Below, piece after piece: positions 23,802 through 33,196 of a stretch of 64,000 nt of DNA; the first letter of the stretch is position 1; the number at the start of each line of letters is the position of its first letter. The DNA is from Aphidius gifuensis. Lineage: Eukaryota; Arthropoda; Insecta; Hymenoptera; Braconidae. Location of the stretch: NCBI RefSeq assembly GCF_014905175.1, contig NC_057792.1:7068001-7132000 (forward strand), in the 5' to 3' direction. The position numbers were made by a program, and so were the translations under genes. Below the pieces are notes generated by a model. The model saw only the letters and a list, made by a program, of their open reading frames with translations. It had not been told where the DNA came from and searched no databases.

Positions 23802-25496
23802 AATAGTGTTTTCTTCTCTTTATATAAATAAATTAATCTAACTAATTATTTAATTAGTATATGTGTGAAAATTACTTTAGCATGTTTTAACATTTAAAAT
23901 TTTTTTTTTATTTATTAATAAAGATTTCACGTTAATTATTAATTAATAATTGTTTCAATTGTTTATTATTTTAACATAAATATCAATTCTGGATACTTCA
24001 TTGCTAATTTTATATTCCCAATAACAAAAAAAACAAGATGAATCACAAATAATAAAATAACCGTATTTTATTTATTTATTTTTGGCTTTGGGTGATCGTT
24101 GAGTGATACAATGTGACCAGGATCTCTCTATTTTCATTAAAGTATTAATGCTGTTTGGAGCATTATCATTACTCGGGTTAGAAATGAATCATCAAGTCGA
24201 ATAAACTTTTCCTAAAAATAATAAATTGTTTTATTATGCTTTTCATGACAAACTTTGTTGATGATCATTCACCTATACTTGTTCTGTGTGATCTGTTACT
24301 TTCATATGCAAATACTTTTATCCGTACCATTCAGCTGGTTCTTGAGATGCATCATAATAAACGATACATTTCTTTATTTGAATTCTTTATTTAAATTCAA
24401 CCAGAAAAAAATTTTGTTAACGCATTCGTTCCCGGTTGAAAATTGAAAATTTTCAAAACTTCGGCGAAAGCCTTTGTGGTTCCTACAGCTCTGAGATCAA
24501 ATATTTATTAGATTTATTAAATTTTATATTAATAACACTTTATGGGAAAACATTCAATTTACACTTTTTTTTCAATTTAAAAACGCCAAAATTATAAAAA
24601 GTTTTAATAAAAAAAAGAAATTAAGTATCAAAATATAGTGAAAGAAAAAAAATAGTTTATAGTTTTGATTTTATTCATTAAACAACAATATTTAAAGTGT
24701 CAAACCTCAATATTTTTTTTTTTTTCAAATTATGTAACAACATAAATACCAATTTTACCGATCGAGCGAGCAAGGTAAAGAAGGTTTGCGGCATAAACGC
24801 GAGTCGTTCTAAAAAATATGAAAAACCGAATTGACAATAATTGTTTAGGCATTAAATAACTTTTGAACAAATCAACGTAGAAAAATTTTATAAAGCTCAA
24901 AAAATTCTTAATTAAATTTCTGAGAGCCACACTGTTTTCATACAAATCGTAAAAATCAATCCTTCATGGTTATTTTTTCATTATAAGATAGTGCATAGTA
25001 CTTATTGTTATAAACAATTGTTGATAACTCCTTAATTTGAGCTCGGAGCGATTTTTATCAAGAGAGTGTGGCTCTCGATATTCGAAAAACCAACAATTTA
25101 AGACTAAATTGAAGTTTTTAAGTTCAATTTTTCAAAAGTTATACGAAATCTAAAAAAACGTTAAATTTGTTTTTTCGTTAATTAACAAATTTCTAACAAT
25201 AGTGAAAAAAGTTTTATTCCTCGATTAGATAGATTTTTTAATGCCAAGTATTCTGGCAAAAATAATCGCATCCATGATTTGTTTTTAGTTTTCTTAATAA
25301 TCCGTCTTGAAAATTTACCAATAACCTTCTTTTGTTAATAATAAAGTGATAAATAATTGGGTAACTTTTTATCATATCCTTGATTATAGTATTTTTTCTA
25401 AGGTTTAATTTGGTCCTAGTACGAACTTTCTATCTACTTTACTTTAGGAGATATGAACGTTTTTTCATTTGGTCGTACAAAAAACAATACTAGTAG
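23802..25496. other. Intergenic, degraded repeats
   Basis: The 3' flank of copy 6 includes a segment (24113-24370) repeated at 41755-41985 and 46325-46567. Beyond it, AT-rich unique sequence has an inverted pair AGAGCCACACT (24926-24936) / AGTGTGGCTCT (about 25065-25076), which may mark an old element. No gene is seen. Confidence 0.45.
24113..24370. repeat. Family-associated repeat segment, occurrence 1
   Basis: It begins GTGACCAGGATCTCTCTATT and runs to GAGATGCATCAT. It is strongly similar to 41755-41985 and 46325-46567, with a partial copy near 38095-38150. Each full occurrence lies 3' of a SUL copy, so it belongs to the duplicated unit. Confidence 0.7.
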
Positions 25497-25708
25497 GCTT
25501 ACGCCTACGTAAAATTACTCTTCCTGATGATGAATCTTATTATATTTGTCAACCAGGTATTAAATTAATATAATTGCTCAAAACTAATTATTCAATTAAA
25601 AATAAATTTGTAGCAATATCAGTGTCAGGAAGACTTCGTCCAAATGAAATAAAAGAAATGAAAAGTCAAGGATTTCCTTACAGATCAAGAGACACAAGTC
25701 AACGTTAA
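25497..25708 (+). CDS. Possible two-exon 3' end of an unrecognised gene
   Basis: An open stretch 25497-25556 ends CQP-G with a GT donor. A 57-base intron then leads, through TTTGTAG, to 25614-25708 in matching phase, ending in TAA. The joined peptide has RLRPNEIKEMKSQGFPYRSR near its end and looks protein-like. No upstream exons were found. It may be the tail of a real gene or a duplicated relic. Confidence 0.3.
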
Positions 25709-25956
25709 TTACTAAACAGAATCATCAACATTTAAACATTTGGCTTTTAAAAAACACGATAAATTATTAATTAATAATAATACTTATTATAAAAATGAAT
25801 TACAATATTTTATAAATAATTGACTGTTTTTTTTTTTATTAATTAATGAATTTTTTTCGCTAAATTACAACTTAGACAATTAAGATTTTTTATAACATTA
25901 ATCATTGAGCGAAAAATAATAACAATAAATAAATAATAACCATTAAATTAATTACT

Positions 25957-26160
25957 ATTTTATTAATCAGTGATACGAAATTGCATAAATTATTAATAGT
26001 TTAATATTAGCCATTAAAATAATAGAGAAAATATAAAATTAAACTGATGATAATGGAAATAAAAAATGATTATGAAATACTGAAATTAATTATATAAAAC
26101 AGAAAGAAAAAAAAATATAGGTATATATATCGCAACACTAAATTAATGAACGATTGAAAA
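25957..26160. repeat. Segment duplicated at 50530-50705
   Basis: ATTAATCAGTGATACGAAAT and following sequence to ...AACACTAAATTAATGAACGA match the Kelch-gene intron at 50530-50705 with few changes, apart from an extra stretch near 26098-26130 here. It lies just 3' of the PHGDH pseudogene. Confidence 0.7.
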
Positions 26161-26907
26161 AAATAAAAAAAACAATAATGTAAATTATAAAAGGAAAAAA
26201 ACAAAAAAGTGAAATAGTTTTTAAAAACTTGTGATACCAGGAATAATAATATCAACATCTTGATTTGTTTCAATTGCAAGCCAAATACCACTGGCATTGA
26301 AACTATTAATATTAATATTTTTAGCTGTAAATTCATTGACAATTGTTGCAAGATCTTGTGGTCCATTTCCATGATAAATTTATATAAAATCTCTCAGTAC
26401 AATTCCATTATTAAATATGTTATTATCAATTGATAATAAATAACTTTCATTATTACGTACTGTTCCACGTATTTCATATTGTCCAATTTTAACAACATAA
26501 TTATTATCACCATTAACATATAATTCGTTAATATCAATGTCAATATCTTTAGCAAGTGTTGATGCATTAACAAGATTTAAACCATTTTTAGTTTGTCCAC
26601 TTAATACACCAACAAGTACAGCAGTATGAATGAATTTTTTATTTTTCAATTCATCACCAATAATGTGACTTTCAATTTTAGCATTTATATTTTTTTTATC
26701 AAAACGTGCTGCTAATTTACCAAGTTTTTTTGATAATTCAATTCATAGTCCATTATTACTAGACTATGCTGATAATATTGGCGCATTAACTATTCCACTG
26801 ACACCGTATTTATCTGTTTTACCAGATATTGATTCAGCAATTTCAACAGCAACACGTTGTTGTGCTTCAGTAGTTGATGCACCTTTTGAAAATAAAACAT
26901 AGTTGTA

Positions 26908-27247
26908 CCCCTGGTAGAAATAATCTCTCCGGATTTTCTTCGGATTTCTCTGGATTTTCTCCCGATTTTCTCCGGATTTTCTACGCAATTGAGACTTCCG
27001 GAGATATTATTCCGGAGTTTTTTTCGGATTTTTTCAATTTTCTTTTTTATTTTTCGTATGTAAACTCTTATTTCTAGTTTTTTTTATTGATTTTTACATT
27101 TTTTGTGTTTGTTCTTTTAAGCGAAAATTCCGGAAAAAATCCGGAGATATAATGGAGATTACTCCGTAAATATCTCCGGAAGTCTCAATTACGTAGAAAG
27201 TCCGGAGAAATCCGGAGAAAATCCGGAGAGATTATTTTTACCAGGGG
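26908..27247. mobile_element. MITE with CCCCTGGTA termini and TCCGGA-rich arms
   Basis: The ends CCCCTGGTAGAAATAATCTC and the complement of GAGATTATTTTTACCAGGGG form a ~31-bp inverted repeat with one mismatch. Interior arms repeat TCCGGA and AGACTTCCGGAGATA in inverted order. Flanks TTGTA and TTATA may be a decayed target duplication. It lies in an intron of the PHGDH pseudogene. A related end is visible at 28126-28160. Confidence 0.8.
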
Positions 27248-27284
27248 TTATATATAATTAATATTTTTATTATTATTTTTGCAT

Positions 27285-27285
27285 A

Positions 27286-27331
<46 letters not shown>
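27285..27331. repeat. (TAAA)n microsatellite
   Basis: About eleven tandem AAAT units next to a PHGDH pseudogene exon. Confidence 0.85.
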
Positions 27332-27332
<1 letters not shown>

Positions 27333-28489
27333 ATTTATATTTACCAAGATGAGGTGTAGCAATGACACTTGGATGTTGAATAAGTCATTTTATTTTTAGG
27401 TGGTTCTTCAGAAACTTTTCTGCTAACATCAAGTGCAGCACCACCACAATGTCCAGATTTAATTGAATTTAAAAGTGCTTCTTCATCAACAATTCCACCA
27501 CGTGCAACATTTATTATTTTAACTCCTTTTTTACATTTAGAAAGAGTTGTTGCATTAATAAGATCTGTAATGATATAAGAAAAAACAAAACAATGAAAAA
27601 TTCAAGTTTTAAAGAAAAATAAAAGAGTTTAAAATAATTGATGAGATCACTTACTACGTGTTTGTGGGATAAGTGGTGTATGAATAGTTATGTAATCAGC
27701 AATTTGGCCAAATTTTATCAATATTTAATTTAACAGCACCAACACTTGCTGCTGTTTCTTGACTCAATACTGGATCAAAACATACTATTTTCATTCCAAA
27801 TGATTGCATTCTATGTCCAACTTCACGTCCAATTCTTCCAAAACCAAGTTCAGCTAATGTTTTATCTGATAATTCAAAACTAGAATATAATTTTCTATCC
27901 CATCTTCCTTCTTTCATTGATGCTGCTGCTTGTGAAACATTTCTTGCAAGTGATGATATTAATGCACATGTTAATTCACATGCACTTATATACTGTTACC
28001 ACCTGGAGTACTAAAAAAATAAAAAAATAAAATAAATAAATCAGTCAAGAGAAAGTTCATTAATTGAATTAATAAAACTTACACATCACATTTAAGAGAT
28101 TTAGCTTCAACAGAAGCTCCATTATTCCCCGGTGGAAATAATTTCTCCATAAAATTCTGGAAATAATCCGTAAAATTCCAGAAAGCTCTGTATCGCTAAA
28201 AGTACAAATATTTTTAATGAAAAGTATTAAAATATAAAATCAAAAGAAAAAAAAATATGTACATACATTTTCTTGATAAACACTATAGTATATATTTGAC
28301 ATATAAATATATAAAATGATATCTATATAAAATGAATCATTTGATATTATTAAAGGTTTATTGAATATATAGAATAAGAAAATAAATACATTCCAATAAA
28401 TTTAATTCTATCATTAATACCCCATATAAATAATCCCATCATATTATAATAATAATATTAATGATAATAATAATAATAAAAACTTTAAA

Positions 28490-28625
28490 AGTGTAGTTAT
28501 TGTAGTAAATGGTGTAGTCATTGTAGTATTGTAGTCATCATATTTGGTTGGTGTAGTCAAGGTGTAGTTATTGTAGTTATTATAAGGTGTAGTAGGTGTA
28601 GTATTTGTCTTTTTTGACTACATTA
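28490..28625. repeat. GTAGT-rich minisatellite
   Basis: Irregular repeats of TGTAGT(T/C)ATTGTAGT. No coding sense. It is followed by GTCATGGTGTCACT, which also occurs near 6407-6420, in both cases close to an AGGGGCTATTCA-type motif (inverted relative to each other). Confidence 0.6.
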
Positions 28626-28849
28626 TGTAGTCATGGTGTCACTAGATCTGGCCGTGAATAGCCCCTCGATTTTTTTATTATATATTTTTATATGATCAAT
28701 AAAATTCTTATGATTTATATACAGAATTTTAAATTGGTCCACAAAATATATTTAAAAAATATTAAAAATAAGATCAATATTATCAAAATTGATGGAACAA
28801 ATATTAAGTTATAAAGTGAACGAGAAAAAAATTTAAAAAATTGAATTAT

Positions 28850-28993
28850 ACAAACAAAACATAAATTTACAATTGATGCCTTTTTTTTTTTTTTTTTTTT
28901 TTTTATCCAGCAAATTATTCAACTTTATACTTTAAAATTTTGCTATTTTAGAGAGTTCCAGGGACATCAATTGTAAATTTATGTTTTGTTTGT
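28850..28993. mobile_element. Short MITE with perfect 29-bp inverted repeats
   Basis: Bases 28850-28878 and 28965-28993 are exact complements (core CATAAATTTACAATTGATG). The interior contains a 20+ base T run. A remnant of one end lies near 36712-36740. Confidence 0.8.
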
Positions 28994-29261
28994 ATATTAT
29001 ATTAACTTGATGAAATTTTTTTTTTTTTTAAATTAAATTGTTTTTCTATATTTTTAAATGTATTATATACATATAACTTGATGATTTAATTTTCTTTTTA
29101 AATAGAAAATAAAATAAATTAAAAAGACGTCTTAATAATGTGTGAAATCAATTTATTTTTTTACACAATATAGGTATACATTGACTTGATGATCGAAAAA
29201 AAATTAATATAAATTTAGAAAAAAATTTAAAAAATATTATTAATATTTAATTGAACTTTAT

Positions 29262-29352
29262 TAATAATAAGGAACGACATGTTTTTTTCTCTAATGCTGT
29301 TTTTTGCAGGAGCTTAAATAAATAAAATAATAACTATAATAACATTCTAATA
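29262..29352. repeat. Direct repeat, copy A (with 30183-30272)
   Basis: The segment CTCTAATGCTGTTTTTTGCA and its flanks are nearly identical at both positions. The duplicated segments bracket the MITE at 29351-29655. Confidence 0.75.
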
Positions 29353-29655
29353 CTCCGAATTTCTCCGCGATTACTCCGAATTTCTCCCAAATTGACCCAT
29401 GCGGAGAAATGAGTGGAGAAAAGTATCAAAATTTTTTTTCGAATTTTCTCTGAATTGACTTGGGTTAAGAAACGTTCGGAAATATTTCTCCACAATAAGA
29501 ATACGCGGAGAAACATGTGAAAAAAATAATTTTACCGCGGAGGAATTCTCCCGAAATTTCAAATTAACGACGAGGAGAAAATTTTTCCACTCATTTCTCC
29601 ACATGGGTCAATTTGGGAGAAATTCGGAGTAATCGCAGAGAAATTCGAAGTAATC
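29351..29655. mobile_element. MITE with long inverted arms (TCCGAATTTCTCC type)
   Basis: The left arm 29351-29412 and right arm 29588-29655 are complementary for about 60 bases (core CTCCCAAATTGACCCATG) with few mismatches. There is no coding capacity. It resembles the 26908-27247 element in being TCCGA/TCTCC-rich, suggesting one superfamily. Confidence 0.75.
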
Positions 29656-30182
29656 ACGGAGAAATTAATTTCATTGTTTATAGTGGATTTTAAAATTGTA
29701 CTTTTAAAAATTTTATTAATTCGCATTATATTGATAATAATAGTAGTTGAAAAAAAAGGACAAAAAAAGCAAGTGGCTGTCCAAAGTCCAAAGAAATCCG
29801 GAGAAATTTTTTCGATCAGGGGATACATTATTTTTTTCAAATATATAAAAAATCCGTAATATTGATTTGGCTTTTATTGGGAAAAAGTTTCTAGTTTTGT
29901 CTTATTTTTGAGTTAAATTTGTCAAATTGAATTTATTTTTATCCATCAGCAATTAATTTTCAATCATTAGTAAGTTTATTTTTACATATTTTAATAAATA
30001 CTTACTTGACATTCAAAAAATTCAATAAACAATTCAATATTTTCATCAAATTCAGCAACAAACATTTTTCTATTATAATAAAAAATTTATGTAAAATAAT
30101 TTTAATTAGTTGTCAATTCATAATAATTTTTAGAAATGAGTTGAAAATTATTATTATAATCACAAAAGAATTTATTATTTTA

Positions 30183-30272
30183 TTAATAATAAAGAACGAA
30201 AATTTTTTTCTCTAATGCTGTTTTTTGCAGGAGCTTAAATAAATAAAATAACTATAATATCATTCTAATACT
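30183..30272. repeat. Direct repeat, copy B
   Basis: Partner of 29262-29352; same orientation, few substitutions. Confidence 0.75.
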
Positions 30273-30331
30273 TAATTGTTTCTCAAAGGCAAATGGTATA
30301 ATGGTTTATCACGAGATAATGAACCAAAAAA

Positions 30332-30402
30332 TAGGGCTTCATGCGGTACGAGACGAGACGAGATTCGACGAGTCTCGGTATCGGTCTCGCTCGTTCGCAC
30401 CA

Positions 30403-30433
<31 letters not shown>

Positions 30434-31415
30434 TCTCGCAAGTCTCGCCGGGTCTCGCTTTTATACTAATATTTATTCGTCCAAGTAAAGTAAAAAAAGT
30501 GATTGAAAAATACCATGTATATCAAATTCGTGTAAAATAAAAACAATTAATATTGTATTACCTAATTTTTTTAAAATTATAAAATATAAAATAATGCAAT
30601 AAATATTGAATTATATTAATTAATAAATTGATTATTAATTTTAATATTAATAAAATTGATTAATCATACAAAATTATGACGAGAATTATTTTTATATACG
30701 ACGTTTGTTTTTTATTTTCATTTATTAAATTCATTAAAAAAAATTTGATGTTTTCTTCAACGTGACCACAGAGGAACTGAACAACTTCAAGGATGAAGCA
30801 TCAGAACGTCCTAATTGTATAAACAAATACAGTAGACATAATCTTTCTGTTTCCAGAAAAAAAATAAAAATGAAAGACAAACGAATGTTCAAAGTGAATC
30901 TTGAAAATTTAAAAATCGTTAAATTAGTCTGAGAAAAGTCTTTAGAAATGCCATAAACAAATAGTATATTTTCTTTTTTTTTTTCTTTTACTTCATCGAT
31001 ATGTATTTTTTTTCCAAGAAGTAAATCATTGCTTTTGAAACATCAAATACAAAAAATATCAGTTAAGGAAAATATAATTGGCGTAACTTAAGTCTTTACA
31101 ATTTTCATTGATACATAAGGCTTGTAAATATCTTGTGACTCTGGCGTCAGTGCCCTACTGTGCAGTGTCTTACTGTGCAGGAATATAACAGTTCTTTTTT
31201 TTCAATATGATTCGATACGGTAAGAGGGAAAAAAAAAAAAAAATATTATTTAAAATTTTCAGAGTCTCGCGAGACTAGCGAGACTTTCAGACGATACTCT
31301 CGGTCTCGGTCTCGGTATCGTTTTATTGATTCAAGGCGGTCTCGGTCTCGGTCTCGCGTCTCGCGAGACGACGCATGCGAGACCGAGACTAGTCTCGGTA
31401 CCGCATGAAGCCCTA
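30332..31415. mobile_element. Non-autonomous hAT-like element with GGTCTC repeats
   Basis: TAGGGCTTCATGCGGTAC (30332-30349) and its complement (31398-31415) form perfect 18-bp termini. Inside each end are GC-rich (GGTCTC)n / (GAGACC)n arrays (about 30347-30460 and 31260-31395). No transposase is recognisable; a weak protein-like stretch lies near 30755-30860. The flanks suggest an 8-bp target duplication with mismatches. On the minus strand, the flanks read as one interrupted protein-like stretch (...SEPVF / GSLSRDKPLY...), so it may have inserted into an older gene relic. Confidence 0.7.
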
Positions 31416-31574
31416 CAAAAACAGGTTCAGATACAACAGCAAATTGTCCACTTTATCAAATGTGACCATATCCAAGTCCTAGTGCTGTTTTAAGATTAAA
31501 TAAAACAACAAAATTAGATAAATAATCATCAATTGTATTTTTTCCTGAAAACCCATTTTAAAATCAATTTCCTG

Positions 31575-31757
31575 AAATATATATTTTAAAATTAATTAAT
31601 TTAATAATCCAAAACCAAGAAAATTTTATCAACAATAAAAACATGAAAATTACATTTCATCAGTTATTCTTCAAGTTTGCACACTTTAATTTTTATAATT
31701 AATAAAATTAAAAAATTAAATAAATTAAAAACCTGACTTGCCATTGTATATTTTTTT
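31575..31757. repeat. Direct repeat of ~183 bp, copy A (with 32301-32483)
   Basis: The two copies appear almost identical over their length, including TTCTTCAAGTTTGCACACTT. On the minus strand each holds ATGGCAAGTCAG followed by a GT donor-like site, so a first exon may have been duplicated. Confidence 0.85.
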
Positions 31758-32300
31758 ACAAGAATTTGCTGACTATCATGGGAACAATGTTTTAGGATTG
31801 GTCAAAGCAATATTCCTACCACAAATTATTTTCAAAACCAAGATTATAAAAACTGTAACAATGTCACAACACTCACTCTTGTTTTTAATCTCAACGTATA
31901 CTTTTTAATCATTAATTAAATATTCAACATTAAATAAAAATTGTGTTAATTATTTTGAAACCAATCACTAAACAAAAATTCCATTATCATTGAATTATTG
32001 ACATATCGTTGTGTTAAGTTCAGACTACTACAACATCTACAGGTCGATCATCCACATTGACACGCCTCACACATACTGGACTTACACAAATTCAACATCA
32101 AGGTATTTTTATAAATTCTAACACATTTTCCTCTCCTAAATCCTGTTACCCAGTAGGGAATAACAAAATTAGGTAAAATCAAACATTTGTTTACTGACTT
32201 GTTTATTTTAAATAACATTCATAATTTAATTTTTTTGTTTTTGTTTCCTTAAGTTCAATTAAATTATTTCATATTAATAAAAATAAACCTGTCTCGTAAC

Positions 32301-32483
32301 AAATATATATTTTAAAATTAATTAATTTAATAATCCAAAACCAAGAAAATTTTATCAACAATAAAAACATGAAAATTACATTTCATCAGTTATTCTTCAA
32401 GTTTGCACACTTTAATTTTTATAATTAATAAAATTAAAAAATTAAATAAATTAAAAACCTGACTTGCCATTGTATATTTTTTT
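32301..32483. repeat. Direct repeat of ~183 bp, copy B
   Basis: Partner of 31575-31757. Near-identity implies a recent duplication. Confidence 0.85.
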
Positions 32484-33020
32484 TCAAATAAATAAAGCCT
32501 TTTTTATAGTCTCTTATCTTTCAGTTTTCACCCTGTCGTACATGATATAAAAACCTGTAAAAACCAATAAAAACGCGGCTTAATATTAACATTTGCAAAT
32601 GTGTGTGCCAGGGTTGCCAGGTTGTGCGATTGACCGCCAATTTGGCGATTCGGCAACAATTTTGGCGAGACGTTTTTAACGTTTGCGAGATGGCGATTAT
32701 TTGGTGATTCATCACATAATCTGGCGGTGTAGTGGCGATCAGCCCTCTAGGGGTAGCTAGAAACTTTTTGTTGATTTTCAGCTTTACCGGCAACCACTAC
32801 TTTCTTACTTGGTGGCGCTTGGTGATGTTATACCCACTCTATACACGGTGGCCCTACGACTCCATCTATCATATGTAATACATATGTATAATGTTTGCAC
32901 CATGGTTTATTGAACTAGTAGATAAATACATAGTTGTGACTTTCTGCAAGGTTGGTGTGGCCTCGAATTACACAACAACATTAATCTAATTGTGCTTTTC
33001 TTATCTTTCAGATATAACGA
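32484..33020. other. GC-richer non-coding segment before the capsid-like ORF
   Basis: Higher GC than its surroundings, with repeated GGCGAT motifs (about 32630-32740). A 90-codon minus ORF here has no recognisable features. A pyrimidine tract ending in CTTATCTTTCAG at 33000-33011 looks like a splice acceptor leading into the ORF region. Confidence 0.45.
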
Positions 33021-33196
33021 AAGTTCAACAATTTGATTGATAAACAAACAACAACAACGACAACAACAAATTAATCAGTGGAGAATCTATTGAGCTTTCA
33101 ACATCATCTACATTTCATATACTTGACCCTTCTAAAACGTCGAATAACATTGCTAATGTTACAGACATTAATATAAGTGATAGAATTATAAACAAT

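Larger units (their letters stand above)
26223..28142 (-). pseudogene. D-3-phosphoglycerate dehydrogenase (PHGDH) pseudogene
   Basis: The minus strand encodes clear PHGDH segments in the right order. These are a substrate-domain stretch (AAASMKEGRWDRKLYSSFEL, then GFGRIGREVGHRMQSFGMK, the NAD-binding glycine motif; 27740-27960), IADYITIHTPLIPQT (27665-27715), an INVARGGIVDE...SGHCGGAALDV stretch (about 27430-27530), and the C-terminal regulatory part (26230-26880). Intron boundaries survive (donor near 27343, acceptor near 26885). Defects are a 2-base insertion near 27995, a 1-base insertion near 27710, and in-frame TAG and TGA after ILSA near 26760. The N-terminal exons are not seen. The gene would make the first enzyme of serine synthesis; this copy is dead. 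Confidence 0.8.

Noticed and set aside
1..24000. Polydnavirus or venom gene cluster
   Set aside because: No signal peptides, no ankyrin, PTP or Cys-motif genes and no circle junctions; motifs point to nuclear SUMO-related proteins.
30276..30540. Arg-Ser-rich ORFs
   Set aside because: They are translations of the GGTCTC simple repeat inside the hAT-like element end.
32521..32793. 90-codon minus ORF
   Set aside because: No recognisable domain, and it overlaps a GGCGAT-rich repeat-like segment.
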